From Vicia villosa (taxonomy: Eukaryota > Streptophyta > Magnoliopsida > Fabales > Fabaceae), in assembly GCF_029867415.1 (NCBI RefSeq), contig NC_081186.1, forward strand, positions 17,988,930 through 18,052,929: a stretch of 64,000 nucleotides of DNA, read 5' to 3'. Every line of letters starts with the position of its first letter. Within the stretch, counting starts at the first letter, position 1. Shown piece after piece: positions 1-11,697 of this stretch. The translations under genes and the position numbers were made by a program. Under the pieces are notes generated by a model. It had not been told where the DNA came from. It did no database searches and saw nothing but the letters and a program-made list of their open reading frames with translations.

Positions 1-716
1 CCCATGAATTCTGCCATTCGATTCATCTGAGATGATATCTTTTGGAAAGTCTCCATGTTTTCTCTATTCGTAGTAGTAACATTTGCCATTAGTGGGCTTA
101 AAACTGAAGTCAATTCTCTGGCCAAAACCCCTACCATATCATGGTTGCTTGCATCCATTTCTTGTCGAAATGCTGCTTGGTTATTTGTGGTAAAGTGAGG
201 CATCTAGGTAGAGAAACCAGTGTTATGTGCACTTCGACCCACTGAACTAACATTTGGTGAAAATGTCGCATTGTTAGTTGGGGCATATATATGTCCTGCC
301 CCTCGTACGCCTGTTCCATATGGGTATGGCATTCCGTATGGATTATTTGGTCTCCATTCGAAAGCGGAGTTCGTGCCTTGACCAAATAAATTGTTTGCAG
401 CATTTGTCGAGGCAAACAATACGTCCTCTGCGCTTGTGGATGAGGGTGCGGTTGTCGACACTGAAACTGGAACAGTCCCTGAGGGTGCTGTATTATTTTC
501 AGGCATAGTCTGGGAATTATCCGCAGGTCTCGATCCATTTTGACCCGTTGCATCTCGTATTTCTTGAGTAGAAGTCGAATTTGCCGCTCCTGATCCTGAA
601 CCTTGTGGGGGATCTTGATTACCCCCTGTACTGGCCGTAACGACCATTTTCCTGTTGTACCTTCGTTTGGGAATCGGTTGTGCACTGTTCTTTAATTTAC
701 CGTTCCTAAGGTTCAT
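1..716 (-). pseudogene. gag: gag-like ORF of family 1 element, one internal stop, partial
   Basis: The ORF starts at ATG 714-716, about 65 bases after the primer site, the expected place for gag. It opens MNLRNGKLKN, then a basic stretch, and is rich in Ser, Thr, Asn, Gln and Pro. A TAG at 204-206 interrupts it, but the same frame stays open to the window edge with a plausible alpha-helical stretch (about 70 codons). The TAG is therefore best read as a nonsense mutation or readthrough codon. The capsid core and zinc knuckle would lie beyond base 1. Assignment to gag rests on position and composition, not on a recognised domain. Confidence 0.55.
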
Positions 717-779
717 ACAAGATCTTGATATTGTCTAGACAAAAATAAAGCAATTGATTAAAACAATCTGCTTGACACG

Positions 780-798
780 GTCCCACTGGGCGTGCCAA
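780..798 (-). other. Primer-binding site of family 1 element
   Basis: TTGGCACGCCCAGTGGGAC lies two bases inside the LTR end, where a tRNA primer would anneal. The relative at 21811-21830 has TTGGCACGTCCAGTGGGAC. I could not assign the tRNA. Confidence 0.65.
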
Positions 799-800
799 TT

Positions 801-1783
801 TGTTTACGGTGATTTCCGGTAAACAACCGCTAGTCTTCCAAACTATAATAAATATGATTTGGTTACTTGCAGGATCGACTAGATTGATCCTAGGACACAT
901 AGTCAAGAAGATTGTTATCAATGTTTGTTCGAACCATATTCATTATTTGTCTTCTTCAATAAGCGTTGTTCGATTTACAGGACAAATAGTCTTGACAATC
1001 ACTTTGTTATATATAAATGTGACTTCAATGAAGTGATATGACATAAAAAATTAAAAGGACAATTGAAACATAAAGAATCTTAAACTGCAGAAATATAAAA
1101 GACTTTGAAAGTAAATAGCATGAAAGTAATTCGAAAGTAAATGACGTTAAAGTAAAGATGCAGAAACGTAAATGGCAAGAAGTAAACGAAATGCAGTAAT
1201 TCTGAAAGATAAAAACAAGAAGATAATACACATGTATTAAAATGGTGGTGTCATACGTACATTTTCTCAGCGAACTCTTTCTCTTAACGCTTGATACTTG
1301 AGTAAATATGTGAGTGATTTGTACAAAATGAACACCCAGAATCCTAACACTAAGACTCCTATTTATACTAGTTTCGACCTTAACGGTCCTATACTAATCT
1401 GCTGCCACGTTTCTCATCAGAACTTCCAGCGAAGCCATCTGTTGTTGAACGGTTACGAAACCGTCTTCGAATTTCAAATCTTCCCGCCTGAGTCCATCTT
1501 CGACGCGTGGCAGTGTATTAAACAAACACTACTAAATACACGCTAAGTAGTAATACTTGAATACATATTCTATGAATTTTGTCTAAGTCCCGAAGACATA
1601 TGCTTTCATTAATCTTTCAGCGTTCACTTATCTTCATCGAACTTAGAAGTCTTTATTTTTCGAAGCATGACCATCAGTAGCCATTCTTTTACTTTTTAAG
1701 GGATGGCCATCAGTAACCATCTTTCCTTCGATTCTCAACTCCTTCGAAGGATAAACAACATAAAACGAAATCTTCAGCTAACA
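801..1783 (-). repeat. 5' LTR of family 1 element
   Basis: The LTR begins on the minus strand with TGTTAGCTGAAGATTTCG at 1783 and ends with CGTAAACA at 801, giving 983 bp with TG...CA ends. The boundaries were set by comparison with the plus-strand relative at 21082-21809 (728 bp). That copy has the same termini and promoter region but is about 250 bp shorter. The plus-strand ORFs inside are chance ORFs. Confidence 0.75.
1358..1367 (-). promoter_or_regulatory. TATA box of family 1 LTR
   Basis: TATAAATAGG on the minus strand. The same motif in the same context (GTCGAA, then the box) is at 21401-21410 in the related LTR. It is the likely U3 promoter; the transcription start is not determined. 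Confidence 0.6.
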
Positions 1784-3681
1784 CCATCTGAATAGCTTCA
1801 CTATACTCTAAGGAATGTGCCTGAATGCTTAACCTTGCTTGGAACCTCCTGAATTGTTTTGTGGTCCTCCAACTGCAAGTGCTCCAAATGAGAGGTGAAG
1901 ATGATGATTCTCCACGCCCAGAAGTGTTCCAGAGGTTTGGATCACCTCTAAATGCCTCCCTCAATGTGTTTGAATACTTACTTTCAAAGAGAGAGCTTTG
2001 GTTTGAAGAATCCGAGTCTTCTTGCCAAAGGACCTTTGAAAAAACTAAGTATGAAGAAAGAAAAGAGAAAGCAAGAATTCTGTTGCTTTGGTGTGATTTT
2101 CTACTGAGGTATGCTCTCCTATTTATAGGTAAATGGTTCAGTATAGTTGCAGAGGAGTGAGCTTGCTTAGTGAGGTTGATTTGGTTTTCTTGGCCATGAA
2201 GGAAGTTTGCAAATATCTCTTATGCAATGATGAGAATTTTGATTCCATTTGATCAATCCCCTAGCCCTCGATTTTGCTTGATCTTAGGGGACAAATCTGA
2301 GACAGAAATGAGCTCCAATTGGTTTGGAAGAGATTCCTTTGGTGATTCATCAATTTGCCATAAATTCCTAAATGTAATCATTATATAATCACATGCCTTT
2401 GTTTTTGGGAATCTTCTCTAATCCTTATGCAATGATGAAATTGGATGTATGGTGTGCTTGCAGATGTATTAGAGGTCGGGTAGCATCATTTAGAGAACGC
2501 ATTTGCACAAAATTGCAAAGTTCCAATTTGTACATGACCTATAATTTCACTTCATGAGGCCAACTTTGGACAAGCATAACTCCTAGCTCAAAATGAATTT
2601 GGAGAAGGTTGAGCACAATTTGGAAAGCCCTAAACATCTACTTCAAATAATTAGTTTGGGGTTTCTTCAGAATCATTTGGGAAAATTGTGAAAAATGAGC
2701 TCAAAGTTGGATGAAAACTAGGTTAAAACACTTAGAAAAATTTCTAAGTTTTTATTACCTAAAGCTTGAAAATTCCAAATCTCTTAAATGGTTGATCTTT
2801 TGAAAAAAGTTCCTTTGTAAGATGTTGTTTTATTTTGCAAGATCTACAACTTTCATGTTGGAAGTTTTTTGAGTTGTGTAGGTGAAATTTTGAGTTCTCA
2901 CTATGCCCTCAAAAACCCTAATTCCCGACTTTTTGCTCCTTGATGAATTTCTTTGAATTTCTTTGGTCAAATGACTTTGACATCCATATATTGATGATAT
3001 TGATCTTTGAAAGTCATTTTTTGACCAAAAACCTTAAAAGTCAATGATGATCCCACACAGTTGACTTTTTCTGACAAAAGTGAATTTTTGGGCTTTTGTG
3101 TAGAAACAAGATCTTCTCCTCAAATAAATGATGTAAATGGATTATATTGAGGTAGTAGAGATTCTTGAATCATGTCTTGAGTTTTGGATCCATGCCCTGA
3201 TTAAAAGTCAACTATCCAGGTGAATTAGGTTAAAAACCCTAATTGTCGACCAGATGAAATTGGTGACTGTGGATCTTGAATTGAGGTGTGATGTTCAGTG
3301 GATCTTATTGTATGGATCACTTGAAGATGATTGAAGTCTTTAATAGATGTCTTGGAGCTTTTTAGGGTTTCCCAAAGGTGATCCCTGATTTCAGTCCTTG
3401 ATAGGCTCAAAATCCCTAGTCTGGTGACCTGAGTAAACCTGTACTCAGATGACTGGGTGTCTAATCAATCATAGGTGAATATAAAAGTGATGCTTTTGAG
3501 TCCTATGATTGTGTTAGAGACCAATCCTTCTATTGATTGATCCTTTGCCTGATTTTTCTTGTCTTTGAACATCCTTGATTAAATGCCAAATGAAGAAGTG
3601 ACTGCTCTGGGTACTTGCTTTGACCTGATGAAAATCCTGAAGATATGTCATCTCAGGGGGGTCAAAAATTAGGGTATGACA
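1784..3681 (-). repeat. Ogre-type LTR fragment (5' part of the LTR), minus strand
   Basis: On the minus strand it begins TGTCATACCCTAATTTTTGACC at 3681, almost the same start as the Ogre LTR at 52206. Internal blocks also match that LTR, for example ATCAGGGATCAC followed by TTTGGGAAACCCTAAAAA. The far end is cut at 1783 by the family 1 element, so roughly the first 1.9 kb of a much longer LTR is present. There is no gene in this stretch; the short ORFs on both strands have no recognisable domains. Confidence 0.75.
2118..2128 (-). promoter_or_regulatory. TATA box of Ogre-type LTR
   Basis: CTATAAATAGG on the minus strand about 1.56 kb from the LTR start. The Ogre LTR at 52206 has CTATAAATA at 53573-53581, about 1.37 kb from its start, so the position is broadly conserved. 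Confidence 0.5.
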
Positions 3682-4929
3682 TTAGCCACGTTACAACCCT
3701 TGAAAGTCCTAATTGAAGCATGGTTAGTTCGAAAGCATACTCTCACCAAAAGGTATCCTGACTCCTTAAGATTTGCCATAAATGCTGAGTTGATATCCTA
3801 TTTTTACAAACATCACATTTTTATAAACATCACGCTTTTACATCTCCTGTTTTAATGTTTTTCAAAAACTCAAGACAGACTTATGCATTGCATCTCATGA
3901 ATTCATTATTAAACATATTCTGCTACATAATTTCAAATGTTAGCATCAGAAATAATTTGCACAGGGTATGGTTAATGACTCAAAGTTATCCCGACCAACA
4001 AAGATTACTCCAAGAAGCAATGTCTCCTACGTACGCAAGGGGCATGGCACGCTTTTCCCAATCAGTCTGGGGCAATCAAGTCAAGATTCCGAGAATCTCT
4101 CAAAATGCCAAACAGTCAAAGGCATACATCCCAAGTGGGTTTCAAACTAGTTCTCGATTAGTCAGGGGCATCATACTAAGTACTAGGGGCATGTCACCCA
4201 CAGTACACATCTCATAAGGTCCTCGTGAGGCGAACCTCTTCAAATTCCCTAATAGCTGGGGCAAAGCTATGCAAGGCATGTTCAACACTTCGATCAATAC
4301 TCATTGGTGTGTTACAATCAATACGAGTCCAGGAATGGCAAGTACTATAATCACTGGGGGCAACGTTCAAGACATCCATGTCTTCCCACAAAGCCAGTTT
4401 CACAGGATCATATCCCCACAGAGTAATCATTAAGAAGATACCTTCAAATGATCTCGTCCCAACAAAGACTTAATTCCTCAACAGAGTTTACATCTTCAAC
4501 ACTCCTGGATCCCCGACTCTTTTCTCTTCTCCAAACAAGGATATTCATCTCCCTTATCCCCAGTCAGGGTACATCAAGACGAATCATTCAAATCGTTTTC
4601 ATCCCCAAGCAAGAATCATAAATCCCCAGCTGAGCATCTTCAAGACAAGATCAAACATCAAAATCACAACAATACAGAGATTTATTTTCTCAGAACATTC
4701 CAAACAACATTAGTCATACATCATATACATCACATACATATTCATTCATTGCATACAGTTATAATTCATACATAACATACAAAGTTCCCCATTTATTTTG
4801 AGAACTCCATCTCATTCATTACATGCTTCATAAACATTGCATAAAACTGACATTGTTACCAAGTGAATATTATCTTACAAGTACGTTACAAAGATGATCA
4901 ACGCAATAATTCAAATCTTAAATCCATTC

Positions 4930-5420
4930 AAAGGCAAAGCCTAACGCATGGCTCTTTCTGACAACAAATTGGATATGGTCTAACGCACGACCCATCCTTC
5001 AACCTAACGCACGACCTTCCAGACATCTACCGATGCAATTGGATCCGGTCTAACACACGACCCGTCCTTTAGCCTAACGCACGACCTTTCAGACATCTAC
5101 CGATGCAATTGGATCCAGTATAACGCACGACCCGTCCTTCAGCCTAATGCACGGCTTTCCAGACATCTACCGATGCAAATGGGATTCAGTCTAACGCACG
5201 ACTCATCCTTCAGCCTAACGCACGGCTTTCCAGACATCTATCAATGCAAATTGGATTCAGTCTAACGCACGAATCATCCTTCAGCCTAACGCACGGCTTT
5301 CCAGACATCTACCGATGCAAATTGGATCCGGTCTAACGCACGACCCATCCTCCAATCTAACGTACGACTCATCCTAAGTATATTCTTCAAATAGGGTCTA
5401 ACGTACGACGCATTCTAACT
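4930..5420 (+). repeat. 70-71 bp tandem repeat in the 3' region
   Basis: The landmark AGACATCT occurs at 5021, 5091, 5161, 5232 and 5303, giving periods of 70, 70, 71 and 71 bp. Each unit contains two diverged copies of TCTAACGCACGACC or CCTAACGCACGGCT, so it is itself a higher-order dimer. Degraded half-units continue on both sides. Confidence 0.85.
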
Positions 5421-5634
5421 CTCAAGTCTGTCAAGCTGGATGGCATCTTTAAGCCCATCTCAATCATACATCTTTTCCAAACACCTGGATGGCATCTTCA
5501 AGCCCATCTCCGACAAAAGTCCCTACTTCAGCTTGGGCAAATTCTTGGGTATTCTAGTGTTCAATCCTCTTCTACCTTCAGATTCCAACAGGCACACAAG
5601 CCAATCTACATCTTCACGTATAAGAAGATTGAAC

Positions 5635-5643
5635 AGGGGCAGC
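5635..5643 (+). other. Polypurine tract before the 3' LTR
   Basis: AGGGGCAGC lies immediately before the LTR start TGTCATACCCC. This is the expected site for plus-strand priming and identifies 5644-9618 as a 3' LTR rather than a 5' or solo LTR. Confidence 0.6.
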
Positions 5644-6794
5644 TGTCATACCCCAAAATTTGCCCATCATATTTCAGTCCATATGACTTTCAAATGCTCA
5701 AAAAAGAAGCATGCAGTCTCTCTCCTAAACAACAAACCCTCCAACTAGGGTTTTGCTTCTCTCAAAGTAAAATCAGGCTCTGACACCTAAAGTGGTCCTC
5801 ATGGCCTCTCACATGCCTCAAGATATTCATGCCCAATATCAAGCCCTAATTCAAAGGAGTACTCAGTCAATGGCCCAAAGGATCAATAATCGACTAGTTG
5901 ACCTAAAAGTCAAAATATGGTCAAACCACAGTCAAAATAGGATCAATAATCATTTGATCAAGGATTTTTTCATGATTCATAAAGGAAAGCTCTAAAATCA
6001 TCAAAACTCAAACTTTCTAAATTAGGGTTTTTGGACCTAAAGTCAACTGTACTTTGACCAGCCATAACTTTCACATGGAGCATCAGAAATTTTCCATCAA
6101 AAGCTCATTTTGATGGAAATTGAATTCTCTACAATTTTGTCTCTCACAAGCCAAGGCCAAAAATGCTTCATTTGAGAGATATGAGCCAAAACATTACTGG
6201 TCCTTCTAGAAGATCGCAAAGAGCTGTTTTTTGTCAAGAGCAATATCATCAAGATAAAATCTCCAAAAGCAAAATATGTTCCAAATTGGCTTGTAGAGGA
6301 CATCTTGGGCTTTCCAAAAAGTCCTATAACATGGTGATACAATAAAAATTGAACGAGATACGAGGCTCAGAAGTTGGTCGATTTTGGTGAAATACACAAA
6401 ACCCTAATTAAGCAATTTTGGTTTTCTTGACCAATGGGCCTAACTTTTGGATTTCAAACATCTTCATGGGCCTTTTAATCATCTTTTAATTAATTATTTT
6501 TATTTTATAATATTTATTTCATTTATTTTGAATTTTTAATTCATTTAAAGATGAATAAATCATTTTAAAAGTAAAAATTTAGTTTCAAATCAAGGATCAA
6601 TATTTCCAATCAAATCCAAACATCAAAATATCATTATTTTTGATACAAATTCGTGGTAATAGGATTGAAAAAGATTGGATCAAAATTGAGACAAAAATAG
6701 CAAGATTTCATGCAAATTTTCAACAAATCTTTTACAATTTCTTTCTCTCACCAATCACTCAAGTCCAAGTCCATTCAAACCCTAATCCAATCCC

Positions 6795-6803
6795 TTATAT
6801 ATT
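6795..6803 (+). promoter_or_regulatory. TATA-like box in the LTR
   Basis: TTATATATT about 1.15 kb from the LTR start. The solo LTR of this family has a comparable TATATATAATATA stretch near 48610-48625 at a similar distance from its start. Weak on its own. Confidence 0.4.
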
Positions 6804-7705
6804 CTGAACAATACTACAAGCAAAGGGAGACGAAATTTGGGAGAGAGAATAAGGGTTTCCAAGTCATAAAACACAAAAGAACTAGGGCTCACGGTTTCTC
6901 TTATTGCAGCCACTTCCAATCCAGAAGAATTTCATATTTCCACTCCTGAGGTAATTTAGAACAAGTAGGGACTAATTCATGGCTCCATGACATGTATATA
7001 CTCATATTTCACATATCATGTTTACATGTTTTTTTCTATTTCTTCGTTTACCCTATATATGACTATTTTAACGCAATATTATGATTGTTGTGAGTTCATG
7101 GAACGATTTAGAGAGAACTGGAACCTTCAGAACAAAGCTTTCGCACAGATACAAGAACATGCCATTGTTAGGGCATAAGAACTGGTGTTTTTCATGATCA
7201 TACTTGCAGGTCGTTTGGGGCTAAATAAACCTCACCAATGGATTCGCAGGGGGTCCTTTACGTGATCTTGGTTGTTTTTGTTTGTTTCTTCGTTTGATTT
7301 TGAAGGTTTTAAGAGGGGGCCATGGAAGACGAAATACCTGCGAAAAAATACGCAGGTAAGTCCCCAACAAAATCTGAAACAAAATTCGCAAGCGCGTGGA
7401 AGAAGAAGATGAATAGTGAACTTTGAAAGGCTGACTGCACGCGTGTAACGAATTCGTTCTTTAGTCAACCAGATATTCCTCTCTCCATGCGCGTGTCAGC
7501 TTCTTGTTCGCTGGTCAGCAAAGTCCGTTTCTCTCCCCTCTCCCAATTGGTTGTAGCGAAGTCAAGTGGGCCCAGTGTTTGACTTTGCTTTGAATTTTCC
7601 ACATAATGCTTTCTTACCTATTTATTGTTTTCTGGTTAATTCACTAACATCAAAGGCAGTCAGCGCAGCTAGCATTAGAGGCAGACTTGTGATCATTGGG
7701 ACCTG

Positions 7706-7716
7706 GGTTCGAGTCC
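7706..7716 (+). promoter_or_regulatory. tRNA-type B-box motif inside the LTR
   Basis: GGTTCGAGTCC matches the internal B box of tRNA genes (GGTTCGANNCC). It is followed within 20 bases by a T-run (7731-7741) that resembles a Pol III terminator. The solo LTR has GGTTCGAACCC on its own sense strand near 47917-47927, also followed by T-rich sequence. No cloverleaf or convincing A box is seen, so this is not called a tRNA gene. Confidence 0.4.
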
Positions 7717-9618
7717 TTCTTGCGTCACAACAATTTTTTTTCATTTAAACAAGTTGTTTGATAACAGATCCCATGCAGCGGTTCAACGCACACCCACAAT
7801 ACTCCCTCAGATCTCCACCACCTGATCTCTCCAACTACAAATCCAACGCCCCCAAACCTGCGAGTGCACCATGGACGTCAAGAGCTCAACCACACTGGAT
7901 CACAGAGCTAAGTCTTTTTTATTCTTTTCTTTTTATTTTTTATTCTTTTAATTATATAACTTTTCTCTCTATTTTATTTTTTTTTCTTATTAAATTATTT
8001 TTCTAAAAAATTTATATTTACTAAATAATGTTAATTTTATAATTGTTGATATTTTATTAAAAATTTGACTTTTCTGTCATTTGATCAAAAAATTGTTTTT
8101 AAGCAATAAAAATTATTATTTTTGTACATGCTTTTAATCAAATAATTAGGTTGAAAATCAACTAATTTTTTTTAGGTTTGTTAACCTCGATCCATTTATA
8201 AACCCTAGTAGCCTTAGGTTTACTGGTAGGTGTTGCTCATTAACCCTGGTTAGCTTGCTCCCCATTTGGGGTTTTGCCTGTTCATTTGTTTGCCTAATTT
8301 ATTTCCATTTAATTTTTGATCTGTTACATTATAATTGAGATCTTTAATGCACTAACCATTTCTCTTCTTTGTGCCAAATTTTCAGGATTAACCAAGATCC
8401 TTCCGCCACGCGCCATCAGATCAAAAAGCTAAGTTTCTAACTATTTATTTGTTTAAACATCATTTTATTTTATTTCGCCTCTTGATTAAAATAGGGTTTA
8501 CGTCAATAGTCCATGAATCACTCATACACTAACTCTTATTATTTTCCTTTTAATTTTCAGAGTTGATCAGAGTTCGAGGAAGATCAAGGCATTCAGGATA
8601 TTTAACTTAATTATTTATCCCTCTTATTCTTGCATTTATTTCCCTTTCCCCGCAAGTGTTTATTGTAATAGTGTAGGACTTTATATTTTTTCTGCCTTTA
8701 ATTTCTGCAATTTTAAACTGCGTGGTTAGTAACCCTAGGGAGTGATAAACCGTGAATTGAACATAGATCACTAATTTACAAGATAAATATCATCGAAGTT
8801 AACCACCTGATTGTGACACACACACACCTTTAGGGTAACCTCTTTTTGTTGCCTTGTTGTCTGTTGCCTTTTTAATATTATGATTCTAAAATAGTCAAGT
8901 CCCTCGATTTCGAGGATACCTAAAGCAAATGTTGCCCTCAGTTCATAATCATCATAAGATCATATGTCCCTTCGAAGTTGCCTTAACGAAAATGATCTTG
9001 TCACTCGATGTTGCCTCGGTTTAAATGATGATTGTCCCAATTGCTAAGGTATCCTCGCCTGTTGCCTAAATGACTATTATATCCTTCCCTAAAGACTACC
9101 TACCTCTACATGGTAGGGACAATTTTATGGTGAACGATATTTCCTCGATGACCCTTAACATCCAATGAAAGGACTCCCTACCCTTTTTATGGTATGGATA
9201 GCCCTTTCAAATTGAAAAGCCGAAAGAACAAAATCTTAAAATTAGGGTAGTTGCTACTAATTGCTTGCTCTGATTTAAATTCAAAATTACTTTTCACACC
9301 CTTTTTCAAATCAATTCAAAAAGGATACGCTTATTTACAAGCTAAAGTCCTTATTCAAAAATATTTTCTAATCACATACTACACTTCAAACATTTCAAAC
9401 AATTCAAAAGTGAGCTAAGCAATTAAGAGCCCATGGATAACCATGGATACAAAGGGTGCTTTAAACCTTCCCTTTGTATAACCTACCCCCCGAACTCAAA
9501 ATCTTTTTAAAAGGTATTTTCCTGTTCTTTTTGCCTTTCTACATATTGGATAAAATAAAAGTTTGTGGCGACTCTTGCTTAACCGCGACATTTCTAAAAG
9601 TCAGTTCACCGTGTTACA

Positions 9619-11684
9619 GTGCTCACGACACATGACGGGAAGAAGGTCTATGTTCCAAGGCCTAGAACTTAAATCTGCTGGAGAAGTAAAGTTTGGAGGG
9701 AACCAGAAGGGAAAGATCATTGGTTCTGGAACCATATGCATTGGTAACTCTCTCTCTATAAATAATGTACTTTTAGTAGATGAATTAGCTCATAACTTAT
9801 TGTCCATAAGTCAATTAAGTGACAATGGTTATGACATAATCTTCAATCAAAAGTCCTGCAAAGCTATGAGTTACATACTGTGTTCTTTGACTTCTACACT
9901 CAAATTCAATCTGAGAAGGAATGAAAAATCATAAAGGTCAAAAGTGATCATGGTGGCGAATTTGAGAACAGATTCTTTGAAATGTATTTCAAAGAAAATG
10001 GTATTGCCCATGATTTTTCTTGTCCTAGAACTCCACAGCAAAATGGAGTTGTAGAACGAAAGAATAGGACTCTACGAGAAATGGCCAGAACCATGATCAA
10101 TGAAACCAATATGGCTAAGCATTTCTGGGCAGAAGAAATTAACACAGCGTGTTATATTCAAAATAGAATCTCTATAAGACCTATTCTAAATAAGACTCCT
10201 TATGAATTGTGGAAGAACAGAAAGCTCAACATTTCTTATTTCCATCCATTTGGATGTGTATGTTATATTCTGAATACTAAAGATCATCTGAATAAGTTTG
10301 ATTCTAAAGCTCAAAAGTGTTTTCTTGGATATTCTGAACGCTCAAAAGGCTACAGAGTATACAATACTGAAACTCTGGTAGTTGAAGAATCAATCAATAA
10401 CAAATTTGATGATAAGCTTGGCAATGAAAAGCCAAAGCAGTTTGAGAATTTTGAAGATATAGATATATCTATCTCAGATCATGAAGAACCCAAAGGAAAT
10501 AATGATGCAGAAGATCAAGTTGCAGCATCTTTGGAGAATCTCAGAATATCTAAAGAGTCAACACTCAGAAGATCCTCTAGACTCAACTCTGCTTATTTTG
10601 AAGATGTCATAATTGGAAAGAAAGATGACCCCATCAAAACAAGAGCATTCCTGAAGAGCAATGCAGAATGTCAATTTGCTCTAGTATCTTTGATTTAGCC
10701 AACTTCTGTTGATCAAGCACTGGAAGATGCTGACTAGATAATTGCCATGCAAGAAGAGCTTAATCAGTTTACAAGGAATGATGTATGGGATCTGGTTCCA
10801 AGACCAAAAGGATTTAACATCATTGGAACTAAGTGGATCTTTAGAAACAAGCTAAGTGAAAAAGCTGAAGTCTCCAAAAACAAAGCCAAACTGGTTGCTC
10901 AGAGCTATAGTCAGCAAGAAGGCATTGACTATATAGAAACCTTTGCACCAGTGGCCAGGTTAGAATCTATTCATCTATTAATTTATTTTGCCACTCAGAA
11001 TAACATCACTCTATATTAGATGGATGTTAAGAGTGCCTTTCTAATTGGTTATATAGATGAAGAAGTTTATGTCCACCAACCTCCTGGTTTTGAAGACTCT
11101 AAGTCTCCAGAACATGTTTTCAAACTTAAGAAATCATTATACGGTTTGAAGCAAGCTCCCAGAGCTTGGTATGAAAGATTAAGTTCTTTCCTTCTGGATA
11201 ATGGTTTCACTAGAGGAAAAGTGGATACAACTCTCTTTTGTAAAACCTTTAAAAAGGATATTTTAATTTGCCAAATTTATGTTGATGATATCATATTTGG
11301 AACATCTAATGCTACAATTAGAAAGGAGTTTGCTAAGTCTATGCAGGCAGAGTTTGAAATGAGCATGATGGCAGAACTCAAGTATTTCCTTGGGATCCAG
11401 ATTAATCAAACTTCTGAAGGAACTTATGTTCATCAGACCAAGTATGTGAAAGAACTTCTGAAGAAGTTCAATCTTTCAGAAAGCAAAGAAGCAAAGACTC
11501 CAATGCATCCAACGTGTGTATTAGGTAAGGATGAGGTAATCAAGAAGGTTGATTAGAAGATCTACAGAGGTATAATTGGATCTCTTCTATATCTTACTGC
11601 TTCTAGGCCTGATACTTTATTCAGTGTATGCTTGTATGCTAGATTCCAATCAAATCCTAGAGAATCTCACTTAACTACTGTTAA
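9619..11684 (+). pseudogene. pol: Broken copia pol of SIRE-A (protease start, integrase, reverse transcriptase)
   Basis: The reading begins at the protease motif C-S-R-H-M-T-G, just after the inserted LTR. Near 9868 about 445 bp present in SIRE-B are deleted. They cover the end of the protease/pre-integrase zone and the start of integrase, and the frame changes there. Integrase resumes (9940-10700) with RTPQQNGVVERKNRTLREMA. Reverse transcriptase (10747-11560) has FAPVARLE, KKSLYGLKQAPRAWYERL and the catalytic YVDDIIFG at 11278-11301. Stops at 10696-10698, about 10735, 11017-11019 and 11554-11556 break it. SIRE-B has sense codons at the second and third of these. RNase H is lost after 11684. 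The element cannot encode a working polyprotein. Confidence 0.9.
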
Positions 11685-11697
11685 TAGGTGTCTAACA

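Larger units (their letters stand above)
1..1783 (-). mobile_element. 5' end of an LTR retrotransposon (family 1), minus strand, runs off the left edge
   Basis: Read on the minus strand this is a 5' LTR (801-1783), a primer-binding site, a short leader and the start of gag. A second copy of the same family lies at 21082-21911. The two share the LTR start TGTTAGYTGAAGATTTCG, a TATAAATAGG box, the LTR end GGTAAACA or CGTAAACA, and the primer-site text TTGGCACG(C/T)CCAGTGGGAC. No pol domain is inside the window, so the superfamily is not proven; the arrangement fits a Ty3/gypsy element. It appears to be inserted in the Ogre-type LTR that follows at 1784-3681. Confidence 0.75.
3682..5643 (+). other. 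3' internal (untranslated) region of Tat/Ogre-like element
   Basis: No gene is seen in these 2 kb. The short ORFs at 3855-4217, 4212-4430 (minus) and 5440-5748 lack recognisable domains. The text has many clauses of the form GGGGCA and CCCCAG, a tandem repeat at about 4930-5420, and ends in the polypurine tract. Ogre elements of legumes are known to carry tandem repeats in this position. Confidence 0.6.
3682..9618 (+). mobile_element. 3' end of a Tat/Ogre-like element: internal 3' region plus 3' LTR
   Basis: A non-coding 3' internal region (3682-5643) with a tandem repeat and a polypurine tract leads directly into a complete LTR (5644-9618). The body of the element is missing on the left, where a minus-strand Ogre-type LTR abuts at 3681. 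On the right the LTR ends exactly inside the protease coding sequence of SIRE-A, so this element inserted in SIRE-A. The predicted target duplication GTGCT follows the LTR at 9619-9623; its partner is outside the window. A solo LTR of the same family is at 46068-49787. Confidence 0.7.
5644..9618 (+). repeat. 3' LTR of Tat/Ogre-like element (about 3.97 kb)
   Basis: It begins TGTCATACCCCAAAATTTGCCC and ends AGTTCACCGTGTTACA. The solo LTR at 46068-49787 has the same two ends on the opposite strand. Both also share TTTGTGGCGACTCTTGCTTA or a close form about 60 bp before the end. No gene is seen inside. Bases 6480-6720 and 7910-8160 are AT-rich low-complexity sequence. ORFs at 5792-5995, 7566-7748 and 7758-8006 are judged spurious. 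Confidence 0.8.

Noticed and set aside
5440..5748. 102-codon ORF crossing the polypurine tract into the LTR
   Set aside because: It spans the internal-LTR boundary and has no domain; a chance ORF.
7681..7745. tRNA gene
   Set aside because: Only a B box and a T-run are seen; no cloverleaf stems or clear A box could be drawn.
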